A DNA stretch of 39,068 bases, from positions 1 to 39,068 of the forward strand of contig CAZRKC010000020.1 in NCBI GenBank assembly GCA_964600665.1. The letters are read 5' to 3'. The first letter of the stretch is position 1, and the number at the start of each line of letters is the position of its first letter. The DNA comes from CAZRKC01 sp964600665 (GTDB taxonomy: Bacteria; Bacillota; SLNR01). Under the pieces are notes generated by a model. It saw only the letters and a program-made list of their open reading frames with translations. It was not told the DNA's origin and did not search any database. This document shows positions 7,721 through 15,480 of the stretch, piece after piece. A program made the position numbers and the translations under genes.

Positions 7721-7778
7721 AAAGAAGAATGGTCCACAAGATCCGTCTTTTTGGCTTTCTGCCTGGGACGGATTTTTT
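7716..7778 (+). terminator. Riboswitch expression platform: terminator with competing antiterminator
   Basis: Terminator: ATCCGTC (7741-7747) pairs with GACGGAT (7767-7773), followed by six T. Antiterminator: GCCAAAAAGA (7716-7725) is a perfect ten-base complement of TCTTTTTGGC (7746-7755), overlapping the terminator's left arm. The TGCC needed for the antiterminator is also the 3' arm of the aptamer closing stem. Ligand binding should therefore favour the terminator, i.e. c-di-GMP turns the downstream gene off. The helices are seen; the direction of switching is inferred. Confidence 0.8.
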
Positions 7779-7829
7779 AATCCCTTTACTTTCGACTCGG
7801 CCCTGATCATCACGATGGGGGGGTCAATC

Positions 7830-8108
7830 ATGGAAAAAAGTAAAGGGATGTTTATTTCTCAGGACAGAAGTTGGACGGCTACGGGGGACATGTTACTATT
7901 GCAGCTGATGGATGAAGAGTACAGCATCAACGGCATCTGCCGTTTCTTAAACCGCAGCCGGGAGTCAGTGGAATCACGGATCCGGTATCTATCGGTCAAC
8001 CGGGAGCATCTGCTGCATATTCGCCATTCTCTGCGGAAAGACAGCATTGATGATGTTGCCTGGGCTGGAAACCATGGCGTGCATACAGGTCGGCTGAAGA
8101 TTCGCTAA
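7830..8108 (+). CDS. Small Myb/SANT-like helix-turn-helix protein under c-di-GMP control
   Basis: A 92-residue protein. Residues about 14-55 (W-T-A-T-G-D, LLLQLMDEEYSINGICRFLN, RSRESVESRIRYL) follow the W-T-x2-E/G-D-x2-L-L-x-L...I-x3-L-x-R-S-x2-A/S-V-x-x-R pattern of small Myb/SANT-like or resolvase-type HTH domains, suggesting DNA binding. The C-terminal 35 residues are basic with no recognised motif. ATG 7830 has seven G at 7817-7823, six bases upstream; ATG 7815 overlaps that site. It is the first gene after the c-di-GMP riboswitch, so its expression should respond to c-di-GMP. Its stop overlaps that of the convergent SDR-like gene. The target genes are unknown. Confidence 0.65.
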   Translation: MEKSKGMFISQDRSWTATGDMLLLQLMDEEYSINGICRFLNRSRESVESRIRYLSVNREHLLHIRHSLRKDSIDDVAWAGNHGVHTGRLKIR

Positions 8109-9421
8109 ATGATACGAGTGGATTCTGCCGCACCGCGGAGGGACTCTGCGAGATCTTCCCGTTCGCGACAAGTGAGCATCACTTGCCGAATGGCTGCTTC
8201 ATCCCGAATAAAACGGGTCATTTCTTCAGGTACTCCCCGATAATATTGGGCCAGTTCCTGCAGAATGGAAACCATTCGGGAACATTGGAGGAGACAGTTG
8301 GCGATCATATCCGTGGGTAGCAGGTCCGGGTGGGTGCCCTGTTGCGTGAGATGGTCAATGATGTCCGTACTGATGGTTTGGATTTCGTTAAGCATTCGCT
8401 GCAGTTCATGAATGGGAACACCGACTTTACGTTTGAAGCTATTTCGTGCCATGGTGCGAACAAAAAAAGGCAGTTTGTTAAATTCACTGTCGGTGGACGC
8501 TACTGCATCAAGCAGGCTCCGGCTGTAATCCCGGACGGCGGATAAGAGTTCACCCAATGTATCGCAGTCATATCGGATGGTGTCATCTTTGGTGTTTGCG
8601 TCCAGATGAGCGTGGAGGATGGGCAGAATATCCCTGGCGGCAACACGCTGGTTATGGTAGAGAGGCGCATGGATGATCAGATAGGCCAGACTCAATGCAC
8701 CGTCATATATTGAAATCAGTTCCTCATTTGCTGAGTTGAAGTCAGTGTCGTAAAAACCGTCTTTGGCAGGATCCTGAAATCGAGCTCGATCCTGGATGGC
8801 AGTTTCGCCACCGGGTACTGACGCCATTCCCGGGTGATAGGCGATGACATGAATCGCATCATCTCTTAGCTCGCCGGCCAAAGAATGGACCAGTGAACAA
8901 AGGGCTTCCGTGGAAGCCGCATAAGCTGCCATATAGGGTATAGCGGGGACTGCAACTAGGTTCACGATGGTGCCCGATCGGCGGGTCTTCATATCCTGGA
9001 GAGCCATCCGGATGCAGTTGAAAGAACTGTTGAGGTTGGATTGGAGCACCGCATCCCACTGGGTCGCATCCATTTCATGAAGAGGTACCACCGGACCCAT
9101 CCCAGCCTGGTTGATCAGCACATCCACCGGGCCTTCTTCATCCCGTATGGTCAAGAATGCCTGTTGGATCTGCGTAGCACAGCGGATATCCAGAGAGAAG
9201 AAACGGGGCTCATAACCGTCATGGGGCATCGGAGCCGATCCATTCGCATCACCTGTGGCCTGATCCAGGATCATCACGCGCGCGCCCAGTCGGGAAAGGA
9301 TCCGGGCCAATTCTGCACCCAAACCGCTGCCGCCACCGTTGATCACTATGATCTGACCCTTTAGCCCATGAACGGGAAAACCCAAAGCATCCAGCGGGTG
9401 GGAATCCAGCGGTGTGGTCAT
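8105..9421 (-). CDS. SDR-fold protein lacking catalytic residues, with helical C-terminal extension
   Basis: 438 residues. Residues 20-260 are a short-chain dehydrogenase/reductase Rossmann domain: nucleotide-binding loop NGGGSGLG (28-35), LDI after strand 3, a degenerate N-N-A-G (INQAG, about 103-107), and an SNLNSSF segment. The catalytic Y-x3-K reads Y167-AAS-T171, so the lysine is replaced by threonine, and the active-site serine position carries Val-Ala (VNLVAVPA). This suggests binding without normal oxidoreductase activity. About 170 further residues, rich in predicted helices, have no recognised domain; ordinary SDRs are about 250 long. AGGAG (9429-9433) precedes three consecutive ATGs; 9421 has the best spacing. 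Its 3' end is convergent with the riboswitch-controlled HTH gene. Confidence 0.75.
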   Translation of the reverse strand: MTTPLDSHPLDALGFPVHGLKGQIIVINGGGSGLGAELARILSRLGARVMILDQATGDANGSAPMPHDGYEPRFFSLDIRCATQIQQAFLTIRDEEGPVDVLINQAGMGPVVPLHEMDATQWDAVLQSNLNSSFNCIRMALQDMKTRRSGTIVNLVAVPAIPYMAAYAASTEALCSLVHSLAGELRDDAIHVIAYHPGMASVPGGETAIQDRARFQDPAKDGFYDTDFNSANEELISIYDGALSLAYLIIHAPLYHNQRVAARDILPILHAHLDANTKDDTIRYDCDTLGELLSAVRDYSRSLLDAVASTDSEFNKLPFFVRTMARNSFKRKVGVPIHELQRMLNEIQTISTDIIDHLTQQGTHPDLLPTDMIANCLLQCSRMVSILQELAQYYRGVPEEMTRFIRDEAAIRQVMLTCREREDLAESLRGAAESTRII

Positions 9422-9548
9422 CATCATTCTCCTTTCCAGATGTGAAGAATAAGGATAGATTCGCCATTCAAGAGTGGATTTTCCTGTTTGTGTGCATAAA
9501 GGATTCACGGCCATATGAGAAGAGTCCATGATTCTGGGGGAACAAAAC

Positions 9549-11510
9549 ATGAAACGATACACCATGAAAATGATCATTTGGATCTTGATATTGAGTGTCG
9601 GTTTAGTCCCAGTCATGCCTCGTGAAACTTGGGCATCCGGGATTACATTGGTTTTAAACGGGAGCATCCTAAAGACCGATGTAGCCCCAATCATCATCGG
9701 GGGGCGGACATTGGTGCCGATTCGGGTCATTTCCGAAAATATGGGGGCACAGGTGGGGTGGGAGGATGCCACCCAAACCGTGACTATCAAACAAAATGGC
9801 TTGGCCATCACCATGGTGGTGGGGAACCCGAAGGTGACAGTGAACGGAGTAGTCAAAACCCTGGATACCTATCCGAGAATCATATCTGGACGAACCATGG
9901 TACCCATCCGGTTCATATCCGAAACATTTGGTGCCACGGTGGATTGGATCGACAGCACGCAGACAGTGGTCATCCAAACCAAAGGCCGGACCTTGAATCA
10001 GGTGGTATGGACCCGTGAAGCCGGCTACGCCCAACTTCAAATAACATTGAGCGAAAAAGGTGAGTTTATGGTGGCAAACCCTGAACCCGGTTTATTGGAA
10101 ATCCGGATGCCCCGGACCATGCTGGGGATCGCCACCGGCACACACATTATCCAGGAGGCAGGGGTTGAGGATTACACCGTTATAGCATCAACCGCTATGG
10201 ATGCCGTTGTCCGGATCCGGATGGAGTCACAGCAGGCGTGGCGTCAGGTGATGCAATCGGACGGTCGTACATTACAGATTCAATTTCCTGGTCGGATTAC
10301 TGATGTGGGCATGACATCCCTGTTTAACATGGACGGGATCCGGATTCAAGGCACGGGACCGGTCACATACCGAGCATTCACACTGACAGACCCGCTGCGG
10401 GTGGTGGTGGATGTACAGGAAGCGGTCTTAACCGGGTCACAAGCGCCGATTTCTGTGGGCAATCAGTGGCTGGAACAGATTCGGATGTCGCAGTATGATG
10501 CTTCCACCGTTCGCGTGGTGGCAGATTTAAAGCAACGGGTGGGATTTTCTGTCCATAACATTGAAGGGGGCATATTCCTGGGTTTTGCCCCCCTGATTCA
10601 AGCCATGACCTTGAATGAAACGGATCAGGGGGGAACCTTGTCCATTGAATCCCATACCCGTTGGGTCGGACCGTCTCCGGTTATGTTCACCGGGCACATG
10701 GAACTATCCATCCCCAATGGTGCCGTCGATTCCCGTACTCAGATCCAGATCAATCACAAAGACGGTCGCACGGTTGTCTTTGACCTTGCGGCGTTGATCG
10801 CAGGTGTTCCCACGGGCAATCCATATATGACCAAAATCAGAGTCGATCCATCGGATCCAAAGCAACTGGTGATCCGGGTCGATCTGGCAGGAGATGGGGC
10901 CATGACTAAAGCATCCGTGAACCAGCAGGAAGTCGCATATGGATTTACAGTGGTATCGCCGTTGCCGTTAGCGGGAAAGAAAATTGCCATTGACGCCGGT
11001 CATGGGGGACGGCAACCGGGTGCTGTGGGTGCTGTCGGTTTGTTGGAAAAAGATGTAAATTTAGCAGTGGCACTGATGCTACGGGATCTCCTGGAAGGAC
11101 AGGGTGCGACGGTATTCATGACCCGGGATCGGGATATGGAACTCACATCCACGGAGCGGGCGTTATATGCCAACAGCACCGGGGCTCATCTTTTTGTCAG
11201 CATTCATGCCAATGGGGCCGAGAGCCCGGCTGCCAACGGCACGGAAACCTACTACGCCGGCAATCATGCCGACAGCAGCCGTCTGGCTACGGACATCCAG
11301 CGAAAGATGGTGAAGCACCTGGAACGACGGGATCGAGGTGTGAAGACGGCTTCATTCACCACCATCGCACTGGCATCCATGCCGGCATGTCTGGTGGAGT
11401 TGGCATTTATCACCAATCCGGAAGAGGAACTGCTGCTGGCGAGCAATGTGTTTCGCCAAAAAGCGGCACTGGGTCTTCGAGACGGGATTCTGACCTATTT
11501 CGGAAAGTAA
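9549..11510 (+). CDS. N-acetylmuramoyl-L-alanine amidase with copper-amine-oxidase-like and AMIN domains
   Basis: A 653-residue secreted cell-wall hydrolase that cuts the amide bond between MurNAc and L-Ala of peptidoglycan. Residues 1-30 are a signal peptide. Residues 37-145 are a Cu_amine_oxidN1-type stalk with two repeats of R-T-L/M-V-P-I-R-x-I-S-E. The middle (about 150-460) is beta-rich with AMIN-like sequence, thought to bind cell wall. Residues about 475-650 are Amidase_3: zinc ligands in IDAGHGG, the Glu of LLEKDVNLA, VSIHANG, and catalytic Glu in CLVELAFITN. ATG 9549 has CTGGGGGAA seven bases before it. It probably takes part in cell separation, growth or sporulation. A terminator follows. 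Confidence 0.92.
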   Translation: MKRYTMKMIIWILILSVGLVPVMPRETWASGITLVLNGSILKTDVAPIIIGGRTLVPIRVISENMGAQVGWEDATQTVTIKQNGLAITMVVGNPKVTVNGVVKTLDTYPRIISGRTMVPIRFISETFGATVDWIDSTQTVVIQTKGRTLNQVVWTREAGYAQLQITLSEKGEFMVANPEPGLLEIRMPRTMLGIATGTHIIQEAGVEDYTVIASTAMDAVVRIRMESQQAWRQVMQSDGRTLQIQFPGRITDVGMTSLFNMDGIRIQGTGPVTYRAFTLTDPLRVVVDVQEAVLTGSQAPISVGNQWLEQIRMSQYDASTVRVVADLKQRVGFSVHNIEGGIFLGFAPLIQAMTLNETDQGGTLSIESHTRWVGPSPVMFTGHMELSIPNGAVDSRTQIQINHKDGRTVVFDLAALIAGVPTGNPYMTKIRVDPSDPKQLVIRVDLAGDGAMTKASVNQQEVAYGFTVVSPLPLAGKKIAIDAGHGGRQPGAVGAVGLLEKDVNLAVALMLRDLLEGQGATVFMTRDRDMELTSTERALYANSTGAHLFVSIHANGAESPAANGTETYYAGNHADSSRLATDIQRKMVKHLERRDRGVKTASFTTIALASMPACLVELAFITNPEEELLLASNVFRQKAALGLRDGILTYFGK

Positions 11511-11525
11511 GCGTTGAAAGCAAGA

Positions 11526-11558
11526 AGTCAGGCGCCATGACGGTGCCTGACTCTTTTC
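11526..11558 (+). terminator. Terminator between convergent genes
   Basis: AGTCAGGC (11526-11533) pairs with GCCTGACT (11545-11552), extended inward by GCC/GGT, followed by CTTTTCGTT. It lies between the amidase and the convergent protease gene. Confidence 0.8.
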
Positions 11559-11565
11559 GTTGCAG

Positions 11566-12390
11566 TTATTTTTCCTTATTTCGCCGGTAGGGAAGGGGAA
11601 TATAATCCACCGACGGCTGACGCGACGGCTGGGGATAGAGATCCATCAGTTTATAAATGGAATCTGGAATCCGGCACGCCACCGGCAGACCCAGCTCCCC
11701 GATGTTGGAACAGACCAGGGCAAAGTCATGGGTCCAGCGGCCTTCGCTGAGGAGAATGGCTAATTCTCGGGCTTTCTCCGGGCTCATCTTATCAGAGAGG
11801 AGGTCGGTTGCCGTATTTTCGATTTGCCGTAATGCCTTTTCGGCCATGTCGGCATACATAATCGTCTGGTCTTCCACTTCCGCAATGGGCTTATCTTTCA
11901 TCACCCGCAGGATGGAACTGGCGGGCATTTGCCCGATTTGGGGGTCGATGGGTCCCAGCATGGCATTGTCGTCCAGGAGGATTTCATCCGCCGCCAGGCA
12001 AATCAATGTCCCGCCGGACATGGCATAATGGGGCACAATCACCGTGACTTTCCCGGGATGTTTCTTTAATGCCCGGGCAATTTGTTCAGAAGCCAGCACC
12101 AAGCCGCCCGGAGTGTGCAGAATCAAATCGATGGGCATATCGTCCGGGGTAAAACGGATGGCTCGCATGATTCGTTCAGAGTCTTCCAGATTGATGTAGC
12201 GGCGAAAAGGAATTCCCATAAAGCTCAGGGCTTCCTGACGGTGAATCATGGTGATGACCCGACTGCTTCGTTCGGTCTCGATGGCACGGATGGTGGCAAT
12301 TCGTTCCGTTTCAACTTGTTTTTGCTTAAAGAACGGCATCAAGGTAAAGATGAGAAAGAATATCCAAAAAAAACTCGTGAACGACGGCAT
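11566..12390 (-). CDS. Membrane-anchored ClpP-fold serine protease (SDH/SppA-like, PF01972-type)
   Basis: 274 residues. One N-terminal membrane helix (FTSFFWIFFLIFTLMPFF) is followed by a basic, coiled region and a ClpP/crotonase-like protease domain: residues about 88-98 hold PIDLILHTPGG (oxyanion glycines), then VPHYAMSGGTLICLAADEILL with the likely nucleophile serine in MSGG, and MLGPIDPQIG. This is the pattern of the 'serine dehydrogenase proteinase' family of bacterial and archaeal membrane proteases. ATG 12390 has AGGAGGTG five bases upstream; the frame is open farther upstream but without a site. It probably degrades membrane or membrane-associated proteins. It is divergent from khtT and convergent with the amidase. 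Confidence 0.85.
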   Translation of the reverse strand: MPSFTSFFWIFFLIFTLMPFFKQKQVETERIATIRAIETERSSRVITMIHRQEALSFMGIPFRRYINLEDSERIMRAIRFTPDDMPIDLILHTPGGLVLASEQIARALKKHPGKVTVIVPHYAMSGGTLICLAADEILLDDNAMLGPIDPQIGQMPASSILRVMKDKPIAEVEDQTIMYADMAEKALRQIENTATDLLSDKMSPEKARELAILLSEGRWTHDFALVCSNIGELGLPVACRIPDSIYKLMDLYPQPSRQPSVDYIPLPYRRNKEK

Positions 12391-12540
12391 GGCAACACCT
12401 CCTGAAGATATCATCAAGCAAATCTTACCATAAACCCGGGGCGGTGTAAATGATGCCCCTTGGGTTTCCACCCCGAACAGGCAGGAGGGAAGGGCATGGA
12501 TGGAGAACTCTATCATGGCAGTTGAATAGGGGGTGGCCTT

Positions 12541-13059
12541 GTGAAAATCAAAGAAGCGGACTTACCAGGGATCGGGCGAAAATATAGTATGGAATTAGTC
12601 GATGGCAAAGCATTAACCTTGATCATCCATCATTCCGGTAAACGGGAAGTGTATGTCATGGATGATCCGGACGCTGATGAGCCCGAAAGCATCGTGGTGT
12701 TGACCGATGATGAAGCCCGCAAGTTCGGCTCCATCTTGGCCGGGTCCGATTATCAGCCGGTGACGGATGAGCGCCTGGAGCTTCTGTTGAACAACCTCTT
12801 TGTGGAATGGCTGAAGGTGGGTGAGAACTCCTTATTCGCAAACTTTACGATTCGGGAGACCCGCATGAAGAATGTCTTTGATGTAACGATCATTGGTATC
12901 CAGCGGGGGGAAGACATCATCGGCAGTCCGTCTGCAGATGAGATGATCCTGCCGGGCGATCTGCTGATGGTGGTCGGTAAACGCGAGAAGATCAAGAATC
13001 TGGAACATCTGTGTCTTCAAGAAAAGCTTTGCCAGATTTCGGCAGGGTGGAAGGCATGA
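12541..13059 (+). CDS. khtT: KhtT-like regulatory subunit of K+/H+ antiporter
   Basis: 172 residues, close to B. subtilis KhtT (YhaT) in length and N-terminal pattern (KIKEADLPGIGRKY...LIIHHSGKREVYV...LTDDEARKFGSILAG). Residues about 85-165 form an RCK_C (TrkA-C) domain that, in the known protein, binds c-di-AMP and gates the membrane subunit. GTG 12541 follows GGGGGTGG at 12527-12534. The stop overlaps the khtU start (ATGA), so the two subunits are translationally coupled. Together they export potassium in exchange for protons, controlling turgor and pH. The c-di-AMP response is known for the family, not seen here. Confidence 0.92.
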   Translation: MKIKEADLPGIGRKYSMELVDGKALTLIIHHSGKREVYVMDDPDADEPESIVVLTDDEARKFGSILAGSDYQPVTDERLELLLNNLFVEWLKVGENSLFANFTIRETRMKNVFDVTIIGIQRGEDIIGSPSADEMILPGDLLMVVGKREKIKNLEHLCLQEKLCQISAGWKA

Positions 13060-14231
13060 CCAGCTGGACTTTTTTAGTTTTGGGCGGCGCCCTGTTGCTG
13101 CTCTTTTTTTTCATCGGCGCCATCACTAACCGGATCCGGTTTCCGACTGCATTAGCTTTCATTCTTCTGGGGATCATGCTGATCCGGTATTCGCCGGCTC
13201 AATCCCAGCCGTTACGGCAGGCAGCTCAGATTGGTATCGTGCTCATGTTTTTTCTGAGAGGACTGGAATTCCCTGTGGAACGGATGCTGCAGATTGCCCG
13301 CCGGGTTTGGCCTGCAGGACTGATGGACCTGATCCTCAGCTTTGGCGGGTCCTATTTGATTGCACGGCTTTTCGGGCTTGATCTGATGACATCCTTTATC
13401 CTTGGATCGGTGGCATATGCCAGCAGTTCCTCCATTATTATCAAAATGATGGAGGATAATCAGCGGCTGGCAGCTCCGGAATCGGAATTTATTCTGGCGT
13501 TATTGATTTTCGAAGATCTGATTGCACCGGTATTGGTGTCATTTCTGGCAACCATGGCCTCAGGAGCGGAGCTTACCGCCGGTCAAGGAGGATTGATTCT
13601 GGGGAAGGTAGCGATTTTAGCCATCAGTGCCGGTCTTTTAGGGCGATATGTATTCAAACGGGCAGGAGGATTTTTTGCCCGTTACCTGGATGGCGACATC
13701 ATGCCTTTGTTTACCGTGGGGTTGGCCCTGCTAGTGGCAGGGTTTGCCATGTACATGGGTTTGTCTGAATTTCTGGGCGCATTTTTAGCCGGTGTGATGT
13801 TGTCTGAAACGGGACAGGCTTCTGAACTGGATCATCTGCTGTTGCCCATTCGCAATCTGGTCTTGCCCTTTTTCTTTTTCTGGTTTGGTGCCAGCATTCA
13901 AGTGGGCCAGGGGATCCCCATGATTTATGTGATGATTGTGCTGGTCATCTGGTCTTTAGTGGGGAAATTTGCCGTCGGGTATGCAGGGGGTCGGTTATAC
14001 GGGTTAAACAAATTGCGCTCTTTACGTGCTGGGCTCTCCTTGATCCCTCGGGGAGAATTTTCTGCCATTGCCGCGGCTTTCGCCTCTGCATCTCTACGAA
14101 TTTTTGCCGGAGTCTATATTCTCGTCACCGCACTGCTGGGCATGGTTTTCTTCATGCGGGCATTTCCGTTGGCGCGCCGCCTGGCGGGACTTCCGCCTGC
14201 GGAAGAGAAACGTCGCGATGAGATCCGGTAA
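13056..14231 (+). CDS. khtU: KhtU-like CPA2-family K+/H+ antiporter, membrane subunit
   Basis: 391 residues with about 11-12 membrane helices, of the cation:proton antiporter-2 family. Typical segments are RFPTALAFILLGIML, IGIVLMFFLRGLEFP, SVAYASSSSIIIKMMED, FEDLIAPVLVSFLA, LSEFLGAFLAGVMLSET and the late SLIPRGEFSAIAAA (P-R-G-E-F is a family signature near the end). ATG 13056 overlaps the khtT stop, and KhtT is its cytoplasmic regulator. Unlike KefC-type proteins there is no C-terminal nucleotide-binding domain; that role is filled by the separate KhtT. A terminator begins at its stop codon, so this is a two-gene operon. Confidence 0.93.
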   Translation: MTSWTFLVLGGALLLLFFFIGAITNRIRFPTALAFILLGIMLIRYSPAQSQPLRQAAQIGIVLMFFLRGLEFPVERMLQIARRVWPAGLMDLILSFGGSYLIARLFGLDLMTSFILGSVAYASSSSIIIKMMEDNQRLAAPESEFILALLIFEDLIAPVLVSFLATMASGAELTAGQGGLILGKVAILAISAGLLGRYVFKRAGGFFARYLDGDIMPLFTVGLALLVAGFAMYMGLSEFLGAFLAGVMLSETGQASELDHLLLPIRNLVLPFFFFWFGASIQVGQGIPMIYVMIVLVIWSLVGKFAVGYAGGRLYGLNKLRSLRAGLSLIPRGEFSAIAAAFASASLRIFAGVYILVTALLGMVFFMRAFPLARRLAGLPPAEEKRRDEIR

Positions 14232-14244
14232 AACCGGATTTTTT
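14223..14244 (+). terminator. Terminator of khtTU operon
   Basis: ATCCGG (14223-14228), loop, CCGGAT (14234-14239) and a T run; the stem includes the last codons and stop of khtU. Confidence 0.85.
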
Positions 14245-14550
14245 GACGTCCAGGGGAGATTCTCCGTTGTAATGACAATGCAGGTCGGATGGATGATGAA
14301 CATCGAGTTGGCTGAAACCAGCAATCATCCGGCATGGGTCGGTTTTATAAAGGGCTGCATCCATTCACTTATTGACTGGGTGATGGGATAAGTGGATTCA
14401 CCGGGTGGACCTGTCAGGTATAATCAGTGAAACCAGGGAATGAGAGTCCTTTGCTAGGGGCAGGCATCCGACCGCAACGGTCTCTTTGATGCATCGAACA
14501 CGAGGAATCCACCCCATCGAAGCATACATGTTTCTCTTCATACGCCCACA
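14245..14550. other. Non-coding stretch, nothing recognised
   Basis: About 300 bases between the khtU terminator and the pseudogene cluster. Short frames exist on both strands but none resembles a protein family or has a good ribosome site. A lone TATAAT at 14418-14423 is present without a convincing -35. It may be further decayed sequence continuing the pseudogene region. Confidence 0.4.
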
Positions 14551-15087
14551 TCAGGATGGGTTGATTGTTTTCTCCATGGCGGACTTGATGTCTGAAAGGT
14601 GATTAATCGGTGTCTGACAGGAAAACCCGTGACACAAATGGAGTATGAGAAGCTTGTCTTGAACAGGAAGGCCGGCGGGGAAAGGGGTCAGTGTCCTCCA
14701 GGGATCTATCCGGGTCAATGTGGTGGCAAAAGGTAAAAACCTGGAGTGAGTCACCTCCCAAAAGGGTTGGTCCTCAATCGTCTCAGGCACCCTGATCACC
14801 ACATTGGGTCCTGGATGCATGAAGGCTATATAGGCAGATCCGGTAGTTGCGTGCGCTCGCAACCGGTTCCGACAGGACGCGATCCACGGATTGTTTCCAC
14901 GGGTGAACCTGCAGACAAATGAAGAATGGTGCGTCCTTCAAAGTTACCCGATGCTGTGACGCCGAACGGTCGGCTGAATCGGGTCCCGTCGACTTTCCCC
15001 AGTACAGCTGTGATCTCAGCAGGTGTCCAGGTATAAAAACGTCCCGTCTCACCTTCGGAATCGGCATCCTCTGCCGTATAGAAGCAC
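14551..15087 (-). pseudogene. Remnant of DUF255 (YyaL-like thioredoxin-domain) gene
   Basis: On the minus strand two pieces of one family are recognisable. From about 15087 to 14830 one frame reads AEDADSEGETGRFYTWTPAE, then GVTASGNFEGRTILHLS, matching the middle of DUF255 proteins (x-x-D-A-D-S-E-G-x-E-G-x-F-Y-x-W-T-P-x-E). It ends in a TAG. From about 14820 to 14551 another frame reads SRFLPFATTL, then LHLCHGFSCQTPINHLSDIK, like the family's C-terminus (C-x4-C-x-x-P). The thioredoxin-like N-terminus and most of the alpha/alpha barrel are missing; intact members are about 650-700 residues. The gene has lost its 5' part to a deletion that fused it to the peroxiredoxin relic, and has an internal deletion and frameshift. 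Confidence 0.75.
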
Positions 15088-15480
15088 CGTCCGGGTCGAT
15101 GAGGAATCGGTCACGGATGTTGACGCTGCCTTCTTCATCATAGACTCCGCACAGCGTACCGATCTTGCTCCCCTGAACAGCTAGCATGGCAAAGAAACGC
15201 CACCATCCACCATATTGGACAGTTCGGTTTCGTTCCAGACCTTGTGAGGAATACGCTGTCAGTGCTCACCGGCATGACTTCTACATCCAGTGCGATCAGG
15301 GTGTCATAGCCCACGGCTATGTGTGAGATCTCCGTGGGTCAGACAAATGTGAAGTCACCGGGGTAAAAACACAGAACCACCCATTTGCCGGCAAAATCAC
15401 TCAGTTTGACCTGCTTGATCTCGCCCTTTGTGAAATGCTTTACTGTAAAGTCGGGTGCCTTTTTCGTAACGAGCTTTCAT
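15085..15480 (-). pseudogene. Decayed selenocysteine-type peroxiredoxin (PrxU-like)
   Basis: From ATG 15480 (GGGAG at 15484-15488 upstream) the strand encodes KKAPDFTVKHFTKGEIKQVK, then LSDFAGKWVVLCFYPGDFTFV, then a UGA codon (15341-15339), then PTEISHIAVGYDTLIALD. In 2-Cys peroxiredoxins the residue between FV and PTE is the peroxidatic cysteine, so UGA stands exactly there, as in the selenocysteine peroxiredoxins of Clostridia. Three frameshifts are needed: one extra base right after the start (ATGAAAG for ATGAAG), one lost near 15246, one lost near 15188. After that NIRDRFLIDPDG is readable and the homology ends at about 15085, where DUF255 sequence begins. The C-terminal third is missing, so the gene is dead unless the assembly is wrong. 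Confidence 0.85.
15310..15341 (-). promoter_or_regulatory. bSECIS-like hairpin directly after the in-frame UGA
   Basis: On the minus strand the UGA (15341-15339) is followed at once by CCCACGG (15338-15332), a 15-base loop and CCGTGGG (15316-15310): a perfect seven-pair stem. Bacterial selenocysteine insertion needs a hairpin just 3' of the UGA, read by SelB. Position fits; the loop sequence has not been matched to a known consensus. Confidence 0.6.

Noticed and set aside
14783..15187. 134-residue minus-strand open frame as a novel gene
   Set aside because: Its first part is peroxiredoxin in frame (VYDEEGSVNIRDRF) and the rest is an out-of-frame reading of DUF255 sequence, so it is a pseudogene artefact.
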